From assembly GCF_035083965.1 (NCBI RefSeq), contig NC_089732.1:3735383-3799382 (forward strand): a DNA stretch of 64,000 nucleotides, written 5' to 3'. Positions 13,553 through 23,046 of this stretch are shown in pieces. Source of the DNA: Branchiostoma lanceolatum (Eukaryota; Chordata; Leptocardii; Amphioxiformes; Branchiostomatidae). The notes below the pieces were generated by a model. That model saw nothing but the letters and a program-made list of their open reading frames with translations. It was not told the DNA's origin and searched no databases. The position numbers and the translations under genes are program-made. How positions within the stretch are numbered: position 1 is the stretch's first letter; each line of letters opens with the position of its first letter.

Positions 13553-15243
13553 GGGAGGGGGGCTGACTACTGTCATAGGCTGGGCTGTGTCAGTGCATTG
13601 CCTTTGTTCTCTGACCTAAAGGAAAATGCTTCAAAGGAAAGTGCCAGTAAAACAACTAAAAGTGATTTTCTCATCAGGTAAAACCTAGCTGTTTTTGTTT
13701 TTTTAACATCTACATGTATGTAGTCTTTAAATCAATTAATTGTCTACTGTGTGCTCCTTTTTTAAAAACAAATTAGCAACAGGTTGTGACATTACAGAAA
13801 GGAGTCCTAGCCGTACTAGCTGATGGGAAGTACTTTCTGTAAGATTTTGATCTGTTCCTAATTAGTTTTAAGAAAGAGCACACTGTTAACAATTGATTTA
13901 GAATTGCATACTATGTAGATGTTTTCAGAAAATGTCAAATTTTCAGGTGACTGATAGAGGAAATTTCACTGACACTTTAACTCAAAAGAACAACATGAAA
14001 ACAGAGTCTGAAGGAGAAAGTTTGTTGGTACATAAGATTTCAGATAGTAGAAAGATTTGACTTTCTTCTCGGCCTTCTGTTTTTGTTTTGTTCTTTTGCC
14101 TCATTTTTACTTTGAGATGTTCGAGAACTAAGGAAATGAATTGATAATGCCTTTGTACTACTGTTTAGTTCAGGTGAATAAGAAAAATACTTAGAGTTTC
14201 CTAGAATGAATTTGAGGAAAAATGAAAGTATATCACAATTGTGTTTGACATCTCTTATATTCATAACAACTTAAAGTTCATATTTACTGTCAAATCTAGT
14301 AGAAGTACACCACTTTTTTTTGTTTGTATGTATATATACTTATCATCACTGGGAAATGCTCTGAGGGGAGAGACAGTTGAGTTTTGTGAAACAGAAATAT
14401 GGGATGTATTACTGTAGTAAATGCTGCAAGGTTACTTGCCAAAACAGAATCAAACATGTAGTACTGTAGGCCATTTCTTTGTATCCTGCAAAGGCCACTT
14501 CTACCGAACGTACCTTCCAAGAATTCAGCCTGAAATTTGACTTCCAAGTTCTCATAGAATTATTGGTATATTTGATATGCAGTCTTGTTCAGCGTAAGCT
14601 TGCAAAGTTGTGTTTTGTTAACTATCATATCAGTGTGCAACTCAATGTATTCATGCAATTGGTGATATATTGGACTATAGCACTAGCCATCGCATGGCTC
14701 CAGGAGCTATGTGTGTTTTGTACATGTACAAGTGACATTGCATGTTCTTCATGATGTAGAATTGGTTTAGCCTAGGCGCCATATTATTTAGTTTACCAGG
14801 GCTCTCGTACTAGCTCCCTCACAAAATATTTTGTGACTGTGGAATCAGGCATGTGAACCCTGGTGAACTAAGTAGGGTTGCACTCGGGTAAGAATTAGTT
14901 ACAACATACATTTATAACTTTTGTACAGTTCCTATGTTTCCTTAGATTATTACTGTTATTGTCTATGTCCCTTTTGGAGAATCTCCTACAAAACTTAACA
15001 AGGAAGTGGTGGGAATAAAAATAAAAACCAGAGTGAGTACTACATGGCTAAATCTTGTTGGTTGATGTTTTTATACTAAACCTGTTTGGTATTTGCTTTA
15101 GATCGTTGAAGTGAACAAGCGCAGAATTATTATATGTCCATTTTCATTACAAATAATGCAACACACTTGACCACAGCAAATATGTTGAGCAACAAAAAGT
15201 TTAATTTAGGACCAAATACAGCAAATACAATACATATAAACTC
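13553..15243 (+). other. ASF1 3' region
   Basis: No further exon is seen after the ASF1 stop. AATAAA-like hexamers occur near 15013. The stretch from 14776 on is retained in the second duplication unit, whereas exon 5 and about 1.2 kb after it are missing there. Confidence 0.55.
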
Positions 15244-15244
15244 A

Positions 15245-16954
15245 GCCCGTAAGTATACCATATCTACTATCTACACTTGGCGTATTGACAAAACGTGAGT
15301 TCCTGGGCCGTTGAAAATCAAAAAATCTTTTTATGATGTTCCCTCTATGATGCATGTATTTGTGGTTACGCCACCAAAATTTCACACATTACACTTCGCT
15401 CAAGAGCAAGCTGTGAAGTTTATTCATTGCCACTCCCAAGTCAGAGGTGAAACTTTGAGATTCCAATAGTCTGACTCACAATAAGCTCCAGAGCGACCAG
15501 ACAGGTTCGACTTCATGCAGAAGTAAAACCGTGGCAGATCATCACGACGGTATCTCTAACATTATCGGCCGATTTGTGCCTCACAGGTGGGAATACATTT
15601 ACTGTACAAACTCTAGATCTCTTAGAAATGTTTGCATTGCGACGTAGAAAGTTATATATATGTAATAGTTACACTTTTTTCATATTAGAAGGCATGTGCT
15701 GCCATGGCTGTTAACTATGCTTTCTGATAAGCTTTCTCGCACTGAATGCTTCTTTGGGTTTTCAGTTGTCACACGTTATACTCAAAAGTTACGAAAAAGT
15801 TGTTCCAAAAGTTGTATATTCGGGCAGAAAAATACATAAATGTGTCGAGGTGGGGCAGGGACATTATATAGGAATGGGGCGGGGTAATTGGTTTAATAGA
15901 TAATGGATGTGACCAGATTATCAATTACAGTCACTGTCAGTGAATTTGTTATATCAATTTGGATGAACATTGCTAGCTGTGGAGGCACAAAATTAGGGAA
16001 CAAAACTCATTCGCTTATGAAAATGTTAACAGCAAATTGAGATATTTCATTGAATTCAGTCTCAAGTAGATACTAGTATGTGCCTTTACCTTTGTGCCAA
16101 ATTTCAACTAATTAGATTTAAAATGCTTGTTATTAAACTACGTGCATTACTTACTGGCTCAGCCTCATTTATATGCGTGTGTACTTATGTTTCTTTGGCA
16201 CATGGGTGTCATTTTTAAATATGTGTTTTTCCAGGTACAACGAACAACAATGAAGACCCCAACACTAGTCCTGGCCGTCATCTTGGCCATGGCTGTGGGT
16301 ATGTGTTGAATCTATTACCAATGTAATTGCATTGAAAAATAGTTAAAGGGGATTGGTACATATAAATGAATAACGCCCAGACATTGGATTTTTGAAAAGT
16401 AAGGTATATCGCATTGTATTACCTGTCGTATGTACAGGAGACAAAGCTTTTAACTTAATACTTTTGTTACCTCCGCCGAGAAGGTTATGTGGGTTTTTTT
16501 TTTCAGAATGTAGTTGAAATAAAGCTCTTTAATTTTGTATGTGTGAAGTGCGCGTGAAGGACTATCATGTACGTGTGACTTGCGCATTGACATTTTCGTC
16601 ATATGCAGGTGTAAGCACAATACGCACCTAATGCGTATCTCTATCGTTTTGTGAAAGTTTTAGGTACGCATGTATACGCAAGGTACGTACGGCCCAGTAC
16701 GCCTGATGGTTTTGGAATTACCCAATACATTCGTGCAAACGCTGCTACGCGTTATATATATGCAATGCATCCGTCTGACATTGGTCGAGTGTGTCACGAG
16801 CGCACTATGTGTTCGCGCAATATGCTTCTCCTGTGGCACAAGACGAGCTCTAGATCGGACCAGCGTACTTGCAGCGCAGATACAATGCACGATGAACGGA
16901 CAAGGAACGGACGTATAGTGAATAAGAATATACAGAGGGGAGTTGTAGTATTTA
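15245..16954 (+). other. Spacer between the two ASF1 units
   Basis: It is unique relative to the duplication. At 15244-15285 a short stretch (CAGCCCGTAAGTATAC) resembles the 3' splice-donor region of the membrane-protein gene at 7029-7070. The only exon-like segment is the signal-peptide candidate at 16250-16298. 16610-16960 is rich in short inverted TACGCA/TGCGTA motifs, like a decayed foldback element. Confidence 0.5.
16250..16298 (+). CDS. Orphan signal-peptide exon (candidate)
   Basis: An acceptor-like TTTTTCCAG ends at 16234. Fifteen bases later an ATG opens MKTPTLVLAVILAMAV, a textbook signal peptide, followed at 16299 by the donor-like GTATGT in phase 1. I found no matching downstream exon before ASF1 copy 2. 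It may be the first exon of a small secreted protein whose other exons are lost or unrecognised. Exon 2 of ASF1 copy 2 is also phase 1, so a fused transcript is formally possible, but nothing else supports it. Confidence 0.35.
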
Positions 16955-16998
16955 AGTAGATATCTCAGCAACTTTGTTTTAAAGGAGTGGCGGTGGCA

Positions 16999-19566
16999 AT
17001 GGTTCAGGTGAACAAGGTGGTGGTTTTGGACAACCCTTCTCCATTCTTCAACCCCTTCAAGTTCAACATAACCTTCGTGTGTACAGAAGACCTACCTGAC
17101 GGTTAGAATTTATTATTATTATTTGTGCGTTTTAACGTGTTGATAGCGTGAACGTATGAAAAGCTATTCGCTTTGTTTTGTGCCCCCCTCCCCCTTTTTT
17201 TCCTAGGCCAGAGATTCTATCATGATTTATGATTACAAATTTGGTGGACAAATTCACACAATTAGCTTCTAAATAACAACTTTTTGATTACAAATAATGC
17301 CACCAAAATTTGTTGCTGTTATCATTTTACGCTTTAACAGAAGTAAACAGACAAAGCTTCTAATTTACAGTGTAAGAAATGAGATGAAATAAAAATGTGA
17401 GTGGTTTGAAGGTAGCAAATCAGTAAGTCAGCATGTAAACATTTTCCATTTCAACGTCAGATAAAATTTTCATTCCTCCTTTGAATTCATTTATGTGCAA
17501 GAAATTTGCTACCATGGCTTATTAACAAAGAATGCTTTGCTAAATTACTTATGTTTGATTTCTTCCATTTAGATTTGGAGTGGAAAATCATCTACGTTGG
17601 GTCAGCAGAGACAGAAGTGCATGATCAGGTCCTGAACTCTGCATTAGTGGGACCTGTACCAGCGGGCAGACACATGTTTGTCTTCCAGGTTTGTTTGTTT
17701 GTTTTAAACTCTATGGAATTCTCTTCCATCTAACCTGAAAACGGCTGCTTCTGTCGCTACATTTAAGCATCTGTACAATCATATATATCTTGCTGTTAAG
17801 CAACTGTACACTTTGTATTTAGAACCATGATTGATATACAAATTCCATTATTTACTTTATTTACTTATTTTGTTACTACAGTCTTCTGATTGCTTTAAAT
17901 TGAATCATTAATTTGTTACACTACTTTGCTATGTAACCTTTATTATTATTGTACTTAAGTTTGTAAATGTGCCTTTGTATTTTATTTGGTTATTTCAGTT
18001 AATTTATGTTTATGTATGCACGCAGGGCGCTTTGAAATTCGCCCTAGTGGCAACAACTTTGTCCCCGGATGAATAAATAAATGAAATGAAAGTTTAGCAG
18101 AAGTATATTTACCGGTGAAACTTAGAAAGACTTCAAGGTCTAACGCACTTGTATTGACACGTAAGAGTTAAAGTTCGGAAGTAGAAGCTCCGTAAGTAAC
18201 TTTGATTTCAAAGCTATATAGACTAGTATTTAGCCATACTCTTATTGATAAGTGTTCGTAGTTACTAAATCAAACAGAGGTTTTCTTTAAACGCGGGACC
18301 TCAGCTTAGTCACTGCCAATATCATGCGAATGAGGTTGCAAATGATAGTCAAGTCAAGTTTATTGCACAACAATTGCATCAGGTACAATGTACGGCGAAT
18401 AACATGGAATATTAACAACTACGGACTATTTATAATGCTATCTACCATATGTATGTACCATGCTTAAGCACATGATATTAAAGAAGAAAAGAAGAAAAAA
18501 ACGTGCCACAGTGTCACATACCCACGGTTTCCAGGCTTACTCTCCAAGCAGAGCTAGGGTTTCGGCTGGTTTTTAACATGTTTTTAGGCGTTTTTGTCAT
18601 GCCTTCTACTTTGTCATCGTTTTTCGCAAACCCAACACAACAATAACGATGACAAAGTAGAAGGCATGACAAAAACGCCTAAAAACACGTTAAAAACCAG
18701 CCGAAACCCTAGCTCTGCTTGGAGAGTATTCCAGGCTGACTTTCCTTGATTGCGGGACCTCTAGCTTCTTTTTTTTTCCGGAAATAATCTCCATTATTTA
18801 TCCAGTAGTAGAGTTTGAATTGTATGTTAGTAAACTATTAGTGTTACTTGTAACAATACATAAATGTTCCCCCCTTCTCCAGGCGGACCCCCCAGACACG
18901 AGTAAGATTCCTCCCCAGGACGCCATCGGTGTGACGGTGGTGCTCCTCACCTGCTCGTATCACGGACAGGAGTTCATCAGAGTCGGTTACTACGTCAACA
19001 ACGAGTACAGCGACCCAGAACTCAGGGAAAACCCGCCATCAGTTCCACAGTTCGACAAGGTATCTGTTTAGCCAGTATAACCGCCATTCAGCGTAACACA
19101 CTAGCTTTGCAGGCACGTGGTGCGGCAGCTGGTTATGTTGCACTCAACCGCCTGTCACACCTAGTCTTTGCACAACTGCTACAAGAAAACCCGAGTTTCA
19201 GTTTCTTCCACCTCTCAAATTTAGTAAATGTTGGGAGGAAAAAGTATTTTCCTGTCAAAAATGATGCTCAAAATTGGGCATTTTCACAGACCCCTGTCGC
19301 GGAAGAATTGGTGTGTGCACCGTTAAGGCCTGGTGTGTTGATATTGTATAGCAGCTTCTTGAGTTTGTGTTCTATCCAGGACCTCAGGCTTGCAACCAAT
19401 CATTTCTCATACTCGGTACAAATTTCCACAGTTGCAGAGAAACATCCTGGCCAGCCAACCGCGAGTGACGAGGTTTCATATCGACTGGGACAACAGTGAA
19501 GATCAGGAGAACAAACCTCCGCAGGACACACAGCAGCCTCAGGAGGTCACCACCACGAAAATTTGA
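16999..19566 (+). CDS. Second ASF1 gene, C-terminally shortened tandem duplicate
   Basis: Four exons (16999-17101, 17573-17688, 18883-19059, 19432-19566) keep the exon borders and phases of ASF1 and give an uninterrupted 176-residue frame ending VTTTKI. Against copy 1 it lacks residues 2-3 (AK) at the start and the 42-residue exon 5 tail. In exon 3 there are eight nucleotide differences, all silent, so the 59 residues covering much of the histone-binding face are identical. Exons 1 and 2 carry amino-acid changes, for example FEITFEC to FNITFVC and EEYDQVLD to EVHDQVLN; aspartate 54 of the family stays. All splice sites are GT-AG, though the intron 1 donor (GGTTAGAA) is weaker than in copy 1. 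The duplicated unit starts about 40 bases before the ATG, so a new promoter would be needed. It could be a young functional paralogue or an unexpressed copy not yet broken. Confidence 0.85.
17711..18091 (+). mobile_element. 5'-truncated non-LTR retrotransposon (CR1/L2-like LINE) 3' end
   Basis: The first bases read WNSLPSNLKTAASVATFKHL, the usual C-terminal motif of CR1/L2-type reverse-transcriptase proteins, and reach a stop at about 17827. A 3' UTR follows with GGGCGCTTTGAAATTCGCCC and a tail of ATGAATAAATAAATGAAATG type. It lies about 20 bases after the exon 2 donor of ASF1 copy 2 and is absent from copy 1, so it inserted after the duplication. Confidence 0.75.
18348..18490 (-). mobile_element. 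Probable LINE/SINE 3' tail, minus strand
   Basis: Read on the minus strand the segment ends GCAATAAACTTGACTTGAC, a pentamer-repeat tail like that at 57806-57834 (plus strand). No coding part is preserved. Called from the tail pattern only. Confidence 0.35.
18540..18726. mobile_element. MITE, CTCTCCAAGCAGAG family, copy 1
   Basis: The element is almost entirely palindromic: CTCTCCAAGCAGAGCTAGGG and the reverse complement at the other end, with arms of about 85 bp (GGCGTTTTTGTCATGCCTTC repeated inverted). It is flanked by TA on both sides (18538-18539 and 18727-18728), as expected for a Tc1/mariner-type target duplication. It sits in intron 2 of ASF1 copy 2 and is absent from copy 1. Confidence 0.85.
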
Positions 19567-22213
19567 TACCCGAGTGTAGGAGCCCCGTTAGTACTAGAAA
19601 TAGGATGGCACCCAGGCTATCCCGTACTAGCTCCCTCACAAGATATTTTGTGAGGGATCGAGTATGCGACCCCTGGTGAACTAAGTTGTATGGCACTCAG
19701 GCAAGAATTAATTGCAAACTAGAAAGGCAACATTTGCGAGCAAATACAGCATGTTTAGCCATACTCCTCGCCATGCAAAAAATGGACTCTCCCCAAATAA
19801 CAATGGACCATTCTAAAATACTTGCACTAAAGAAATGAATCACCCCAGTCCAAAACTGAGTCTTCCAGTAGCACCTCAACACAATATGGACCAGTCCACA
19901 ACCATATCCACTAATTGATTAACACTTCTGCTAAAGAATGGACTTTTTCATAATCATTCCAGCTCAAAATTGAAAGAAATAATTAAAGAATCCTCCCCTT
20001 GCAAGAATGGGATATTCCGTGCCATTTCCATGTAAACCAGTCGAAAAATATCCGCTGAAAATTACACTCTTGCGCATAATCAACCCAGTTCAAAATTGAA
20101 TTAAAAAAGATCAGCCCCAGGGAAGAATGAAGTTTTCCATAGTATACATATGAAGATTTGACAGGAGACGAAGGAAATGACCAAAAACAACATATTTGGG
20201 TCAATTCAAAGTCACCGAGAGGGTTTTAATATAATATTTGTAATATGTTTGAACTATTTTGATTAAAAGAATGTCTAAGTCACAACAGTTCTAAAGTGTT
20301 CAAACAATTAGAATTGAAACTTATAACATGTTTGAACTCATTTCACATACGTTGGAAACATTTCGAACGTAACTACACAAAAATCTCTTTATTTAGAACA
20401 GTTTCAAACCATCTATCCAAATGTTTCAATGTTCGAACAATTTGTAACAAAAGATTTTCACAATTGCCCTCATAAACGAAGGTGCTAAGTCCTCCTGTGT
20501 GTTTCTGCCTATTTTCGGTGGCCGCGCTAGACCACCAGCGGATTTGTTTTGACGGAGCGTCACCCGCGCGCGACGATGTACACTGTTCGGCACCGCTAAT
20601 ATCCGGCATTTTCCCGCTCCAAAACACTCCACAAGACCCACGTTTTTAGTGTTTTGCCTCTTGTGCAACACGATTCGATTTGCATTACTAACGGGACGAA
20701 AATGATAGAAAAAAATTCACCCCGTCCCGGCGTCCGTCCCAAAAACATGAACGACATGAAAATATATTTTCTTACAGATTCAATCACAAAAATCAACAGC
20801 ATGGGATTCCAAATTTTCGCAACGGCCGACCATTTATCATGGTTGAACTTCCTTCCAAGGCGTGCGATAGATAAACATTCCCGGCACATAATAGTCACTA
20901 GTACCAGACTAACGCAAGCTCATGATGATAATAGGGAGAAAGTTTGTCAGTGAAGTTTGGCCACCAGAGGGTACATTCATTTAACGTTGCAAGCTAGCGC
21001 AAAGGGGCGAATCATTGACCTTACCGGGGACTGACTCTACTGGCCTCTCCTTTTTTGCCGAATTCTACGATCCATACGCCCGTACGTAGGACATGTAGGA
21101 AGGCACCGCCTACCACCCGCCTTTGATCATGTATGAAGTCGGCGGCAGAGAGAGATCATCAATCAATTTTGACAGGAGTGTCGCGCCAGTCTGAGGAGAA
21201 ACGATCTCCCGTGTTGTGTTGAAGAATTTGGAGTTTGAAAATATCTGGAATAACTAATGCTAGAATAAACATTCACAAAATCATTGATTTAACTTGTTTT
21301 CTGTTATAAAATTTCCTAAACTGCAATTTAACCACTGAGTTTAAGGGAACATGGTGTTTTCCCGATAATCACGTTAAATGTTTATGTCCGGTCTTTCCTC
21401 CTCGTAAGCAAACTTCAAGCTTGGCCAGGTGCAAGGCACTCGGGGTCAATGACCTGTAGGTCATATGTAGTATTGAAAGTGACAGAAGTGGCAAATATTG
21501 TCAAGAAAGCCCAAAATAAATCGTTTTGAATATATGTATGCCAAAAATGGGAATGTAGTCCTTTAAATATTTGTTCAAGCCACATATACAGCAAATTTCA
21601 GGTCATTCGGTTGAAATACAAGGGCGCAGGAGGCCAAGATATGCTAAAAATAGCCTAAAAACCTCAATAAAATCACTTTCAAGGTCAATATCAAAAAAAG
21701 GAAAAGAACGTACATTGGTTTTTGCCTACATTACCTCTGTACCAAATTTCAGGTCATTTGGTCAAAAAATGACAGAGATGAATCGATTTGAAGATTTGAC
21801 AGGAGAAGAAACATGAGAGAAAACAATATGTTGAGCCATACTTATGGCTAAACATAAATACATTTATAACTTTTGTACAGTCCTATGTTTCCTTAGGTAT
21901 ATTATTACTGTTATTGTCTATGTCCTTTTTGGAGAATCTCCTACAGAACTTAAGAAGGAAGCGATGGGAATAGAAATAAAAACCAGAGTGAGTATTTCAC
22001 GGCTGAATTTGGTTTGTTTGTTCTAGTTTGTTTATTCTAAACCTGTCTGGTATTTGACTTAAATTATTGCCATGAAACAGTTTTCAAGCCCAGAATTTTT
22101 ATATGTCTGTCTTCATAATAGATGATGCAACAAAATTGGACATAGGAAGTATGTTGAGGAACAAAAAGTTTAATTCAACACGAAATACAGCAAAAACAAT
22201 ACATATAAACTCA
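19567..22213 (+). other. 3' region of ASF1 copy 2 with about 2.1-kb insertion
   Basis: 19589-19709 and 21843-22213 match the 3' region of copy 1; the stretch between has no counterpart there. Its ends carry a 13-bp inverted pair (ATGTTTAGCCATA near 19749, TATGGCTAAACAT near 21843), which may be terminal repeats of a transposon. Inside, GAAGATTTGACAGGAG occurs near both 20152 and 21790, and AATTTCAGGTCATTYGGT-like strings occur near 21596 and 21748, so the insert is itself repeat-derived. I see no coding frame I would support. Confidence 0.55.
21020..21110. repeat. Short dispersed repeat, copy 1
   Basis: GACTGACTCTACTGGC and CCGAATTCTACGATCCATACGC recur at 40486-40545 with small changes. Unknown family, no coding capacity. 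Confidence 0.5.
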
Positions 22214-23046
22214 AGACAAATTTCCAATTCAATTCAAGTCTATATGCACCCAAATCATGTATAGTATCCAGACCTGTATTGGATAACCAGTAAAATATCC
22301 CATAGCTTAAAAGGCTGGTAAGTACAACCTGCATAAAGCACTGCTTAGGTTGAGCCATATTACACTTGGCATTTTTCCAATCATATTGATGATTAAGAAC
22401 ATGTGTACAATAGGTTTTTAGTGTGCATTTGGTGATGGCAAAATATAGCAGAAAGTAGTATATACACTCTTAATACTTTTGTGATAAGGAACTCGGAAAA
22501 GACAAACAGGACATACACAGGCTATATACAGGCCGGTATGTGAACTGATAGCTGGTCTGCTAGATGTTGCTATGCTGACTATATACTTAACCTTTAGCAC
22601 ACTGAAGTAGCCATTTGGCACCCTTTTCTCTATTGGTTACAGAGTTAGGCAGCTGAGAGATGGTTAAACCAAGGAGGTTAAAAAGGGATTATTTTTAACC
22701 TTGGTTAAACCATACACATGTAATGAGGCAAAAACTGCAAACTGTAAAAGCTTAACCTTAAGTCTTTTTTTGTCATTTTTTTTTTTGTAGTTACATGTTG
22801 TAGCAAGTACTGATGATGTGTCAGGAAAGGTGTTTACATTATCTGAAGTACTCAAATGGTACTCAGAGTTAGGCAGCAGGGAGAAGGTTAAAGTTAAACC
22901 ATACACATTTAGTGAGACAAAAAACTGTGAACTTTAAAAAGTGTAACTTCAATCTTTTTTTGTTTGTTTTCAGTGTAGTGATGTGTTAAAACAGATACTC
23001 ATCAAGTGTTAGGGAAGGTGGTTACATTATCTGATGTGATTTTACA
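22214..23046. other. 3' flank of the STRA6-like gene
   Basis: AT-rich non-coding sequence holding the presumed 3' UTR of the minus-strand STRA6-like gene. A pair of similar blocks (AGTTAGGCAGC...GTTAAACCATACACAT at about 22640-22720 and 22866-22910) suggests a small local duplication. Confidence 0.5.

Larger units (their letters stand above)
10310..15244 (+). repeat. Tandem segmental duplication, unit 1 (ASF1)
   Basis: Similarity with 16955-22213 begins just 5' of the ASF1 start (TATCTCAGC at about 10318 and 16965), runs through the coding exons, and reappears well downstream. For example 14800-14900 matches 19621-19705, and 14899-15060 matches 21855-22000 (CATTTATAACTTTTGTACAG). It ends at ACATATAAACTCA (15244 against 22213). 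The unit is about 4.9 kb and leaves out the promoter motifs at 10041-10206. Confidence 0.85.
16955..22213 (+). repeat. Tandem segmental duplication, unit 2 (ASF1 copy)
   Basis: Direct-orientation copy of 10310-15244. Relative to unit 1 it has lost part of the 5' UTR, exon 5 and much of the 3' region. It has gained a LINE 3' fragment in intron 2 (17711-18091), a MITE (18540-18726) and an insertion of about 2.1 kb (about 19710-21842). Confidence 0.85.

Noticed and set aside
16999-19566. Calling the second ASF1 a pseudogene
   Set aside because: All exons are open with correct phases, and exon 3 changes are all silent; not broken as far as can be seen.
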